Source: Fibrella aestuarina BUZ 2 | Lineage (GTDB): Bacteria > Bacteroidota > Bacteroidia > Cytophagales > Spirosomataceae | NCBI RefSeq assembly: GCF_000331105.1 | Contig: NC_020054.1 | Span: forward strand, 5,238,555 to 5,302,554 | Direction of reading: 5' to 3' | Length of the DNA stretch: 64,000 nucleotides | Shown here: positions 55,443 to 62,303 of the stretch, one piece after another | Layout of the letters: every line of letters begins with the position of its first letter | Position numbering within the stretch: position 1 is the stretch's first letter | Position numbers and translations under genes: made by a program | The notes under the pieces: generated by a model | The model's database searches: none | Told to the model about the DNA's origin: nothing | Seen by the model: only the letters and a program-made list of their open reading frames with translations

Positions 55443-55877
55443 TTAGCGGCGCAGTAGAAATTGATAGGTCTTCGCTACGCCCCGGTCATTAATCGTCCCG
55501 GCACGCCAGTGAGGCATGGCAGCACCTACCCGCGCCAGTTCCTTTTTCAACGTCGGATCGGCATCATACGTCGGGACCAATTCGATGACCTTACCGGTCT
55601 TGTCGAGCGTGGCAGTCAACCAGGTTTTCCGCCCTAGCTTGATGGGGTTCTCGGCGTCATCAAGTTGATTGAGCACAAAGGTGTTCAGTTTATCGTCGCC
55701 ACCAGGGAAAGCAGGCGGAAACTGCGTCTTAATCTGAGGCAGAGGCCCATAGGTGTTGTAGGTAATAACTGGCTTACCGCCATTAATCCCACTTTGCGCC
55801 CGCGAATCGGAGCCGGTCGCGGCCCAAACTGTAACGGCCAGGAGAATAGGCAGGATCAGGTTTGAATACGTCTTCAT
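55443..55877 (-). CDS. secreted TonB C-terminal-like protein
   Basis: Starting at 55877 (MKTYSNLILPILLAVTVWA), the protein has a signal peptide cut near SRAQ. The rest (about 110 residues) resembles the TonB C-terminal half: FPGGDDKLNTFVLNQL and TWLTATLDKTGKVIELVPTYD, ending with HWRAGTINDRGVAKTYQFLLRR. There is no N-terminal membrane anchor or proline linker, so it is not a working TonB; it may be a periplasmic binding module. Bacteroidota have many such small proteins. Confidence 0.75.
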   Translation of the reverse strand: MKTYSNLILPILLAVTVWAATGSDSRAQSGINGGKPVITYNTYGPLPQIKTQFPPAFPGGDDKLNTFVLNQLDDAENPIKLGRKTWLTATLDKTGKVIELVPTYDADPTLKKELARVGAAMPHWRAGTINDRGVAKTYQFLLRR

Positions 55878-55949
55878 GGTCTTTTCGGCGAAGATGCAGC
55901 ACTGGCAGGGTGGTTGCATAGCCGCTTGTCGTCTGTTTTACCCCCCGTC

Positions 55950-55983
55950 TACAAGGCCTTGTACGGCCGGAGGCCATGGCCTC
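55950..55983. repeat. two adjacent 14-bp perfect palindromes
   Basis: TACAAGGCCTTGTA (55950-55963) and GAGGCCATGGCCTC (55970-55983) lie 6 bases apart, between the HxlR-type gene end (55990) and the TonB-like gene start. They could be operators or a processing site. Confidence 0.7.
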
Positions 55984-55989
55984 AGGGGC

Positions 55990-56346
55990 TTATTTTCCCA
56001 GTAGCTGTTTGCGATGATTGACACCCCAGTTATGAAGTTCCATCATCACGTTCTTCAACGAACGAGAGTAATCCGTAGCCACGTATTCGATCAAACCCAG
56101 ATTGTCCTCGTGAACGATGCGTTGGATTAACTGGTGCTCCTCCATATCCTTCAATTCCTTGGCGAGAACTTTAGGGTTGATTTTGGGGATGCTACGCTGT
56201 ATTTCCGTGAAACGGCGATTGTCGCGCATAATAGACGTCAGAATCAACACTTTCCATTTGCCGCTGATCACGTCCAGCGCATCCCGGATGGGTAGTATCT
56301 GGTCTATACAATCGATCTGCTTGGTTTTGCCTTCGGTTAAAATCAT
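55990..56346 (-). CDS. HxlR-family winged-helix regulator
   Basis: Starting at 56346 (MILTEGKTKQIDC), the protein has the HxlR pattern: LPIRDALDVISGKWKVLIL, RRFTEIQRSIPKINPKVLAKEL (recognition helix region) and the wing DNLGLIEYVATDYSRSL. HxlR proteins usually control redox or quinone-stress genes. It is divergent from the DoxX-like gene at 56427, 80 bases away, the arrangement often found for a regulator and its target. A Cys near the N-terminus (CIDQIL) is placed where redox-sensing HxlR/QorR-type proteins carry theirs; that role is inference. Confidence 0.92.
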   Translation of the reverse strand: MILTEGKTKQIDCIDQILPIRDALDVISGKWKVLILTSIMRDNRRFTEIQRSIPKINPKVLAKELKDMEEHQLIQRIVHEDNLGLIEYVATDYSRSLKNVMMELHNWGVNHRKQLLGK

Positions 56347-56426
56347 AGCGCTTACGTTCAGGTAACTGCCCACAACTGGCAAGTAAAAGTAAAGACCTTT
56401 GTCAGACCACCTACTCCGTATCCGGG

Positions 56427-56843
56427 ATGACAAGTCCGAAAAAAACCTCGAAAACGCTCCACATCACCTTGTGGGTTACCCAAGTACTGCTGGCTCTACT
56501 GTTCATCGGCTCGGGCGTGTTCAAGTTGGTCACCCCCATTGCTACCCTCGCCCAGATGTGGCCCTGGGCGGGCGCCTATCCGAACCTGCTCCGGCTAACC
56601 GCCCTGCTCGATGTATGCGGTGGTGTGGGCATCGTTTTACCGGCGCTCACCCAGATCAGGCCGAGATTGACCGTCCTGGCAGCGTTGGGTTGCGCTACCC
56701 TGATGCTGAGTGCCATTGTCTTTCACCTGGCTCGTGGTGAAGGCGCCAACACCCCGATCAACGTTGTCGTGTTGGCCCTTTCGCTTTTCGTAGTCTGGGG
56801 CCGTTGGGCAACTGTACCGCCCAGCCTGGTAGCGAAAAAGTAA
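56427..56843 (+). CDS. DoxX-family membrane protein
   Basis: The 138-residue protein has four hydrophobic helices (about 12-35, 50-72, 80-100 and 107-125) and matches the DoxX/DoxX-like group. LLALLFIGSGVFKLVTP in the first helix and LTALLDVCGGVGIVLPALT in the second are typical. DoxX-like proteins occur in quinone or thiosulphate redox and oxidative stress settings, and several are controlled by HxlR regulators. The divergent HxlR gene fits that. Function is not more precisely readable. Confidence 0.9.
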   Translation: MTSPKKTSKTLHITLWVTQVLLALLFIGSGVFKLVTPIATLAQMWPWAGAYPNLLRLTALLDVCGGVGIVLPALTQIRPRLTVLAALGCATLMLSAIVFHLARGEGANTPINVVVLALSLFVVWGRWATVPPSLVAKK

Positions 56844-57072
56844 GTTTCCGGCTATCCGCTGAGGCGTGAGAAAGCGGCACAAAGTCGCTCATCATTTGGG
56901 AGCAAACAGGCTAGCTCTTCACTGTTTAGGCTCATCAGCGCTGTTATACGTGCTTCTCCAGCAAGGCTCGATAGTCTGCTGAAAAACAACTTTCTTCCGC
57001 ACCTGATAGCGATTGGGAAAACAACTGGTCAGCGGCCTGGGTCTTACGAGATAGCTAACTGCCAACGACCCC

Positions 57073-57573
57073 ATGCGCCGTCTGTTTCTGTATTTACTTT
57101 TGGTCCTATGCCTGATGAGCACGCCTACACTAGCCCAAACGGGCCAACCGAAGCGCTTTACTAAGGTGCCCGCTGGCTACCTGATGGTGTTGCAGCAGGG
57201 CGACAATGTCTTTGAGCAGTTGGAAGCGCTCGCCCGGCAGGAAGCCATCCCGTCGGCTACGTTCACCGGACTAGGGTTTGTCACGATCCAGTTTGGCTTT
57301 TTCGACTTCAAAAAGAAGGAGTACAAACCAAAAACGTTTACGGACGTCGAGCTAACCAGCCTGACGGGTAGCCTGGCCTGGCAGGAAGGCAAGCCGTCGA
57401 TTCACGCGCATGGCGTTGTCGGCGACGAGCAGTTCAGGGCACACGCGGGCCATATTTTGTCCGCCACGGTGAGCACAGGCTCCGTCGAAATCATGATCAC
57501 GGTACACCCGCAACGGCTTGAGCGAAAAATGAACGAGCAACTGGGTGCCAATGTGCTTAGTCTGGACGAGTAA
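57073..57573 (+). CDS. exported PPC/PCC (DUF296) domain protein
   Basis: The 166-residue protein consists of a clear signal peptide (MRRLFLYLLLVLCLMSTPTLAQ region, about 21 residues) and one PPC/DUF296 domain. The domain shows PAGYLMVLQQGDNVFEQLEAL, SATFTGLGFV and HAHGVVGDE followed by HAGHIL, the conserved His-rich trimer-interface motifs. Bacterial PPC proteins are usually cytoplasmic and were first described as DNA-binding in plants. A signal peptide makes DNA binding unlikely here and points to a periplasmic role. Gene order gives no hint. Confidence 0.85.
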   Translation: MRRLFLYLLLVLCLMSTPTLAQTGQPKRFTKVPAGYLMVLQQGDNVFEQLEALARQEAIPSATFTGLGFVTIQFGFFDFKKKEYKPKTFTDVELTSLTGSLAWQEGKPSIHAHGVVGDEQFRAHAGHILSATVSTGSVEIMITVHPQRLERKMNEQLGANVLSLDE

Positions 57574-57664
57574 GTGTCTGGTTTTCTTCGCCGACGAGGC
57601 GGCTGGGTACGTTGCCAGCTAGTCAGGTACGTTCCCACTCGCCATCATTTCGCCAGAAAAGAAT

Positions 57665-57696
57665 GTACCCGATCCACTAGCTAGTGGATCGGGTAC
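57665..57696. repeat. perfect 32-bp palindrome
   Basis: The two 16-base halves (GTACCCGATCCACTAG and its exact reverse complement) touch with no loop. It lies 92 bases after the PPC gene and before the convergent gene at 57736. No T-run follows. Confidence 0.95.
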
Positions 57697-57735
57697 GTCG
57701 TTGATTCAGATAAACTGTAGTTGACGCGCGGGGCG

Positions 57736-58032
57736 TTACCAGCGCCGATAGACCCGGCGAGGCGCTACGTAAACGGGGCGGGGCCGGGCATAATAGCGGC
57801 GCGGGGCGTAATACCGACGCGGCGCGTAATAGACCGGGCGCGGCCGAGCATAGTAGCGGCGCGGGGCGACATAAACGGGACGGGGTACTACGTAGACCGG
57901 GCGCGGTGCCACATACACCGGACGAGCATAGTGGCGATAATGGTGGCGGTGACGAAACCGCTGGGCTTCAGCAAATGGGCTGATAAACAGGCTTAAACCA
58001 ATCAGAAGCAGGGCAAATTTTACCGTTTTCAT
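57736..58032 (-). CDS. secreted Arg/Tyr/Pro-repeat protein
   Basis: The 98-residue protein has a signal peptide (MKTVKFALLLIGLSLF, then cleavage near AEAQ). The mature part is made almost only of Arg, Tyr, Pro, Val and Ala: a short His/Arg stretch (RFRHRHHYRH) and then repeats of RPVYVAPR and RRYYAP. Mature charge is strongly positive. No family is recognised; similar low-complexity envelope proteins exist in Bacteroidota. It may bind polyanions such as LPS or nucleic acids, or be cross-linked through Tyr, but that is speculation. The opposite strand also stays open because of the repeat pattern; the signal peptide decides the strand. Confidence 0.75.
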   Translation of the reverse strand: MKTVKFALLLIGLSLFISPFAEAQRFRHRHHYRHYARPVYVAPRPVYVVPRPVYVAPRRYYARPRPVYYAPRRYYAPRRYYARPRPVYVAPRRVYRRW

Positions 58033-58159
58033 GTGTTCTTTCTGTTAACGTTGCACCATACGGCGGGCCGCTTTGGGGCCACCCACCTCTCTTAAGACTA
58101 CCGAAGCAGCCTATAAGTTCAACGACGAACGTTCCTTCAGATTGGCTCAACCGACGTTT

Positions 58160-59497
58160 TTATGCCGAATAAGCCCAGCCTTTTTCGTAGTCACGGCTCC
58201 ACAACTTCATGGCTTCCTTGTCTTTGATGTGGCCATTTTTCGTGTCGACCTCAAACGGTTTGTTCACCCGGTACGAGATATTGGCCAGGTGGCAGAGCAA
58301 CGTACTCTTGGCGCCTTCATCGATGGGCGATGCCTGTTTTTCCTTGCCGCGAATGGCTTCAAAGAAGTTAACCACGTGCCGGGTGGTCATGTCGCCACCG
58401 CCGCCAAGCGCCGTACCCGCCTCGGAACCAGCCGACTTACTATCTTTCACGAGCTTGCCATCGCGGTTGTACAATTTGTAGCCGTCCCGGTCGACGTAAA
58501 CGCTGCCCGTTGAGCCGAAAATGACCGTGCCGCGGTCGGAGCCGTAGGTCTTATAGCCGTTGCGGCTTTTGCCATCCCACTGAATGATCTTGTTGCCCGG
58601 AAACCGGAAGGTCGCTTCCATCGTGTCGTATATCGCCCAGCCGTCGTTCATAAAGTGCCGCTTGGCCGCTTCGGTCGACACGTATTCGGGGTACTCGACC
58701 TGCAAGGCCCACCGCGCCACGTCGAGTTCGTGAGTGGCGTTATTGCCACTTTCGGCCGTGCCGTAGTGCCAGCCATACCAGTGCCAGTTGTAGTCCCAGG
58801 TGTCGTGCGTGTAGGGCATGCGCGGAGCCGGTCCCTGAAACAGATCCCAGTCGAGGCCGTCGGGCACGGGCGCCGCTTTGGGTATGGGCACTTCGCCGCG
58901 CTGTGCCACGTAGAAGGCCACGGCTTTGTAGGGCGTACCGATCACCCCGTTATGAATCTGATTGACAATATCGATCGACTCCACCGCCGAGCGCTGCTGA
59001 TTGCCCATCTGGATCACCTTGCCGTAGCGGCGCTGGCACTCCATCAGAATTTCGCCCTCGCGGGGGTTGTGGCTGCACGGTTTTTCGACGTACACGTGCT
59101 TGCCGCCCTGCGTAGCCAGCCACGTACCCGGCGCGTGCCAGTGGTCGGGCGTGGCGATAAACAGCGCATCGACGTTCTTGTCGGCAATGACCTTCCGAAT
59201 GTCGTTTTCCAGCTTCGGCTGGTAATTGATGTGTTTGGCAAACTTCTGCGCCCCGGCTTCGCGCTGTTTCTTCATCACGTCGCACAGGTACATCAGTTCG
59301 ACGTTGCTTTCTTTTTTGCCGATGGGTTCGTAGTAAGCGCCCAGCCGCCGACCCAGCCCGGCAATGGCGACGTGGATACGTTCGTTGGCACCCAGAATGC
59401 GGGCGTAGCTTTTGGCCGACATGCCGTAGCTGGCAACCGTTAAACCGGCGGTGCCCAGGGCTGCTTTTTTGATAAAATCACGTCTGGAATTGTCCAT
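58160..59497 (-). CDS. exported Gfo/Idh/MocA-family oxidoreductase
   Basis: Starting at 59497, the 445-residue protein has a strong twin-arginine signal (SRRDFIKKAALGTAGL). The NAD(P)-binding Rossmann part reads RIHVAIAGLGRRLGAYY, then VDALFIATPDHWHAPGTWLA and YVEKPCSHNPREG with the conserved EKP. The C-terminal alpha/beta domain holds the catalytic-type GTAESGNNATHELDVARW. These enzymes oxidise sugars, often at C3. A bound cofactor explains Tat export. It is second in an operon after the isomerase gene at 59554. Together with DUF1080 it fits 3-keto-sugar processing. Confidence 0.92.
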   Translation of the reverse strand: MDNSRRDFIKKAALGTAGLTVASYGMSAKSYARILGANERIHVAIAGLGRRLGAYYEPIGKKESNVELMYLCDVMKKQREAGAQKFAKHINYQPKLENDIRKVIADKNVDALFIATPDHWHAPGTWLATQGGKHVYVEKPCSHNPREGEILMECQRRYGKVIQMGNQQRSAVESIDIVNQIHNGVIGTPYKAVAFYVAQRGEVPIPKAAPVPDGLDWDLFQGPAPRMPYTHDTWDYNWHWYGWHYGTAESGNNATHELDVARWALQVEYPEYVSTEAAKRHFMNDGWAIYDTMEATFRFPGNKIIQWDGKSRNGYKTYGSDRGTVIFGSTGSVYVDRDGYKLYNRDGKLVKDSKSAGSEAGTALGGGGDMTTRHVVNFFEAIRGKEKQASPIDEGAKSTLLCHLANISYRVNKPFEVDTKNGHIKDKEAMKLWSRDYEKGWAYSA

Positions 59498-59553
59498 AAA
59501 ACGCAGGAGTTGGAGGAAGAAATCAGGTTGTGGTGACAGGAACAACAAACGAA

Positions 59554-60408
59554 TTAAGAGCGGCGCTTGGCTGAGCGGGTCGCCTCGCAAACGCCCCGGA
59601 AATACCCCACCGACTCGGCAATACCGGCCAGCGGGTCTTTCATGTCTTTCTCGTATTCGAGGCTGCACGAACCCGAATAGCCGATTTTGCGGAGCATCTG
59701 CACAAAGGCCGGAATATCGATCACGCCGCGGCCCAGCTCGCAGGTTTTGCCTTCTTTGGTCGCTGCCGACACGTTTTTGAGGTGAATGTCGAAAATGCGT
59801 TTGGCGTAGATCTGCAAATCGGCAACGGGATCTTCGCCGAAGCGTTTGTCGTGGCCCATGTCGAAGCAAAAGCCGATGCGCGGGTCGAGGTCTTTGATTT
59901 CCTTGTAAATCGACGCCGGGTTGGGGTAGAGCGCAATGTCGGGGCCGTGGTTATGAATGGCCACGCGGAAGTCGTATTCCTTCACCCGCTTATCCACCAG
60001 CGGCAGCAGCTCCACGTTGGGCACGGCTACAATCAGCTTCACCCCTACCCGTTTAGCATAGGCAAACGCCCGATCAACTTCGGCCTCGGTTTTCATGTAG
60101 ATGGGCCCCACGGCGTAGCCCGTCACGTTCGACTCTTTCAGCTTGGCATGAAACTCGGCGATCTGTTCGGGGGTGCTGTCGAGCGGCAGGTGGAAATCTT
60201 TGATGCACAGGTAGTGCACATCCACTTTGCGCAGCATCTCCAGCGCCTGATCGAGTTTAAAATGGACAAACGTATAGCCCGCCATGCCCAGTTTGAACTG
60301 ATCGTCATTGGCGGCGACGGGAGCCGTGGCCAATGCCTGCGTGCCGCCCAGGCTGCTCAGGGCGGCTAACCCTCCGGTGCTTTTCAGAAAGACTCTACGT
60401 GTTGTCAT
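59554..60408 (-). CDS. exported TIM-barrel sugar phosphate isomerase/epimerase-like protein
   Basis: Starting at 60408 (MTTRRVFLKSTGGLAALSSLGG), the protein has a twin-arginine-like signal. The AP-endonuclease-2-type barrel shows LGMAGYTFVHFKLDQALEML, YLCIKDFHLPLDSTPEQ, the metal-site segments VAIHNHGPD and GFCFDMGHDKRFG, FDIHLKNVSA and CSLEYEKD. It is the first gene of an operon with the Gfo/Idh/MocA oxidoreductase (56 bases between), a pairing usual in keto-sugar or inositol-like pathways. The long reading from 60465 is not supported by the signal. Confidence 0.9.
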   Translation of the reverse strand: MTTRRVFLKSTGGLAALSSLGGTQALATAPVAANDDQFKLGMAGYTFVHFKLDQALEMLRKVDVHYLCIKDFHLPLDSTPEQIAEFHAKLKESNVTGYAVGPIYMKTEAEVDRAFAYAKRVGVKLIVAVPNVELLPLVDKRVKEYDFRVAIHNHGPDIALYPNPASIYKEIKDLDPRIGFCFDMGHDKRFGEDPVADLQIYAKRIFDIHLKNVSAATKEGKTCELGRGVIDIPAFVQMLRKIGYSGSCSLEYEKDMKDPLAGIAESVGYFRGVCEATRSAKRRS

Positions 60409-60512
60409 GCTGTTACTTCGTGTTTCGTTCGGTTTGAAACAGTAAAAGCACTTCAACAACCGCACTTAACATAGCGCGAACTGCTTTTGCCAAAAAAGGC
60501 AGACCGGGCTGG

Positions 60513-62210
60513 TCAACGCAACGGCTCGTCGGTGCGTTGAATCAGCTGCAACGCCCGTTCCAGCACCTCATCGCGGCCAGCCCGGATACCGGCCGGGGTG
60601 GGCGTGACCAGCACGTCGGGCACAATGCCGACACGCTGGGTTTCGCGGCCGTCGGGGTAATACACGCCAATCCCGCTGAAGGCCGTTCGGTAGCCGCCCG
60701 GCAGGGGTACCCACGCAATATTCCCATCGGCACCCGCGGTGGGGCTGCCCACCAGCAACGTACCCGGAACCGACCGAAACGCCATCGCCGTAAATTCGGC
60801 CTGGCTCTGCGTCTCGGCGTCGACCAGCACGATAAGTTTACCGCGATAGGCTTTCCCTTTCAGGTGGGGTAGCCTGGTCGGTTTCTCGCTGGCGAACGTA
60901 CCCGGAAACCGCAGGTTGGCGCGGGTGAAGCGCACAAACGGAACGGGCTCATCGGTCAGGTAGCGGCTGATGAGCCAGAGGGTGCCTTTTGGGTAATTCC
61001 GCAAATCGACCAGCAGGGCGCGGGCGGCTTGCAGCGGCTGCATGACACTGTCGACCTGGGGCGTCGTGAGCTTGCCCATGTTTACGTACCCAACGCTGTC
61101 AGCCAGCCATTGGCTCACAGGATATTGCTGCGCAGTGGACGCAGCCGCTATAGCCCGGCCCAGTTTCGGGTAGGGATACCGAGGCACCAGCACGACGGTG
61201 TCGCGCCCGTTGTGCCGGATGGTAAGCCGGGCTTCGGGGTTAGTGCCAACGCCAATCAGCCACCGCAGGTCGCGCAGTAGCGCCCCTTCATTCGAGGCCG
61301 CGATAAACGGGCGCAGGCGCTCAACACGGGCCGGAATCGGCTCGCCATCAATCGCGTGAATGACGGTGCCGGCGGTTACGACCGTGGGTACGTTCAGCGA
61401 ATCGTTGAAGCGGCGGGTAACGACGAGTTGGCGATCCAGAAAGGTCGCTTCAAACGGGAGCCAGAGCTTACCCCACTCACAACGCAGACAGCGTGTTTTG
61501 TCGACGTTCTGCATGAAGGCATGGCTGTCGTTGATGCGGCTAGTCAGTTGATAAAGAGCGCCTTGATAAGCCTCTTCGGTGGTTGCCTGTCGAAATACGG
61601 GGATGAGGTCGGTCAGTACGTCGTTCCAGCTGCCATCGACGGCGTACTTGTAGGGAAAGAAATACTGGATGACGTTCCAATAGCGAAACAGGGCCAGCAG
61701 GCGACACGGCTCGGCGGCGGTCCCGCGTCCGGGCTGATGGAGGTTTTCGTATAGTTTTTCATTATCAAACGACAGCGCAAACCCCGATTGCGGAGCCGGT
61801 TGCTGCACGTAATACGGTTTCCCCTGATAGCGGTTGGCGATCAGGTAGGTCAGTCGCCCTTGAAGATCGGGTGTAAACACCAGCGAATCAGACAGAAAAG
61901 CCAGATCGAGGTTGCGTTGCCCCGACTCGCTGACCGGGCAATTCCGGCACGATTTCACCGGCCCCAACTCATCGAGAAGTTGCCCATAAACGGCGGATAA
62001 TGCCTGTTTATCGGCCGCCTGTTGCACCGCAGGCAGCAACGCCATCAGTTGCTGATCCCAGTCGCGTTTCCCCGGCGCTACGGCGGGATGGTAATACTTC
62101 AGAAACCCCCATAGTTTGGCCAGCGAAGCCAGTTTTTGGGTGTCGGTGAGCGGTTGGGCCCGTGAGGAAGCCGATACCAGAAACAGGCAGACGATAAACA
62201 GGGTGCGCAT
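60513..62210 (-). CDS. S41-family (C-terminal processing) peptidase
   Basis: The 565-residue protein has a signal peptide (cleavage near SSRAQ, about 18). An N-terminal helical domain has the cysteine pair CRNC (about 93-96), and a second pair CLRC lies at about 240. A PDZ-like part follows (TVIHAIDGEPIPARVERL) and then the S41 catalytic domain. The nucleophile region VDAETQSQAEFTAMAF has the serine-containing QSQAE pattern, and the structural GADGNIAWVPLPGG follows. It ends with the S41-like ERALQLI helix. S41 proteases cut unfolded or C-terminal peptides in the periplasm. It stands between the sugar operon and the glycosidase-like gene. Confidence 0.88.
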   Translation of the reverse strand: MRTLFIVCLFLVSASSRAQPLTDTQKLASLAKLWGFLKYYHPAVAPGKRDWDQQLMALLPAVQQAADKQALSAVYGQLLDELGPVKSCRNCPVSESGQRNLDLAFLSDSLVFTPDLQGRLTYLIANRYQGKPYYVQQPAPQSGFALSFDNEKLYENLHQPGRGTAAEPCRLLALFRYWNVIQYFFPYKYAVDGSWNDVLTDLIPVFRQATTEEAYQGALYQLTSRINDSHAFMQNVDKTRCLRCEWGKLWLPFEATFLDRQLVVTRRFNDSLNVPTVVTAGTVIHAIDGEPIPARVERLRPFIAASNEGALLRDLRWLIGVGTNPEARLTIRHNGRDTVVLVPRYPYPKLGRAIAAASTAQQYPVSQWLADSVGYVNMGKLTTPQVDSVMQPLQAARALLVDLRNYPKGTLWLISRYLTDEPVPFVRFTRANLRFPGTFASEKPTRLPHLKGKAYRGKLIVLVDAETQSQAEFTAMAFRSVPGTLLVGSPTAGADGNIAWVPLPGGYRTAFSGIGVYYPDGRETQRVGIVPDVLVTPTPAGIRAGRDEVLERALQLIQRTDEPLR

Positions 62211-62303
62211 ACGGAGCGAAAGACGAGTGTACCCACACGACCCGGGTTACAGTAAGTCGTTGCAACGGTAGGTATTAAGGTATGTTAAAATGTCGCCTAT
62301 CCC

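Noticed and set aside
57721..57996. 91-codon plus-strand frame opposite the Arg/Tyr/Pro protein
   Set aside because: Both strands are open because of the repeat; only the minus strand has a signal peptide.
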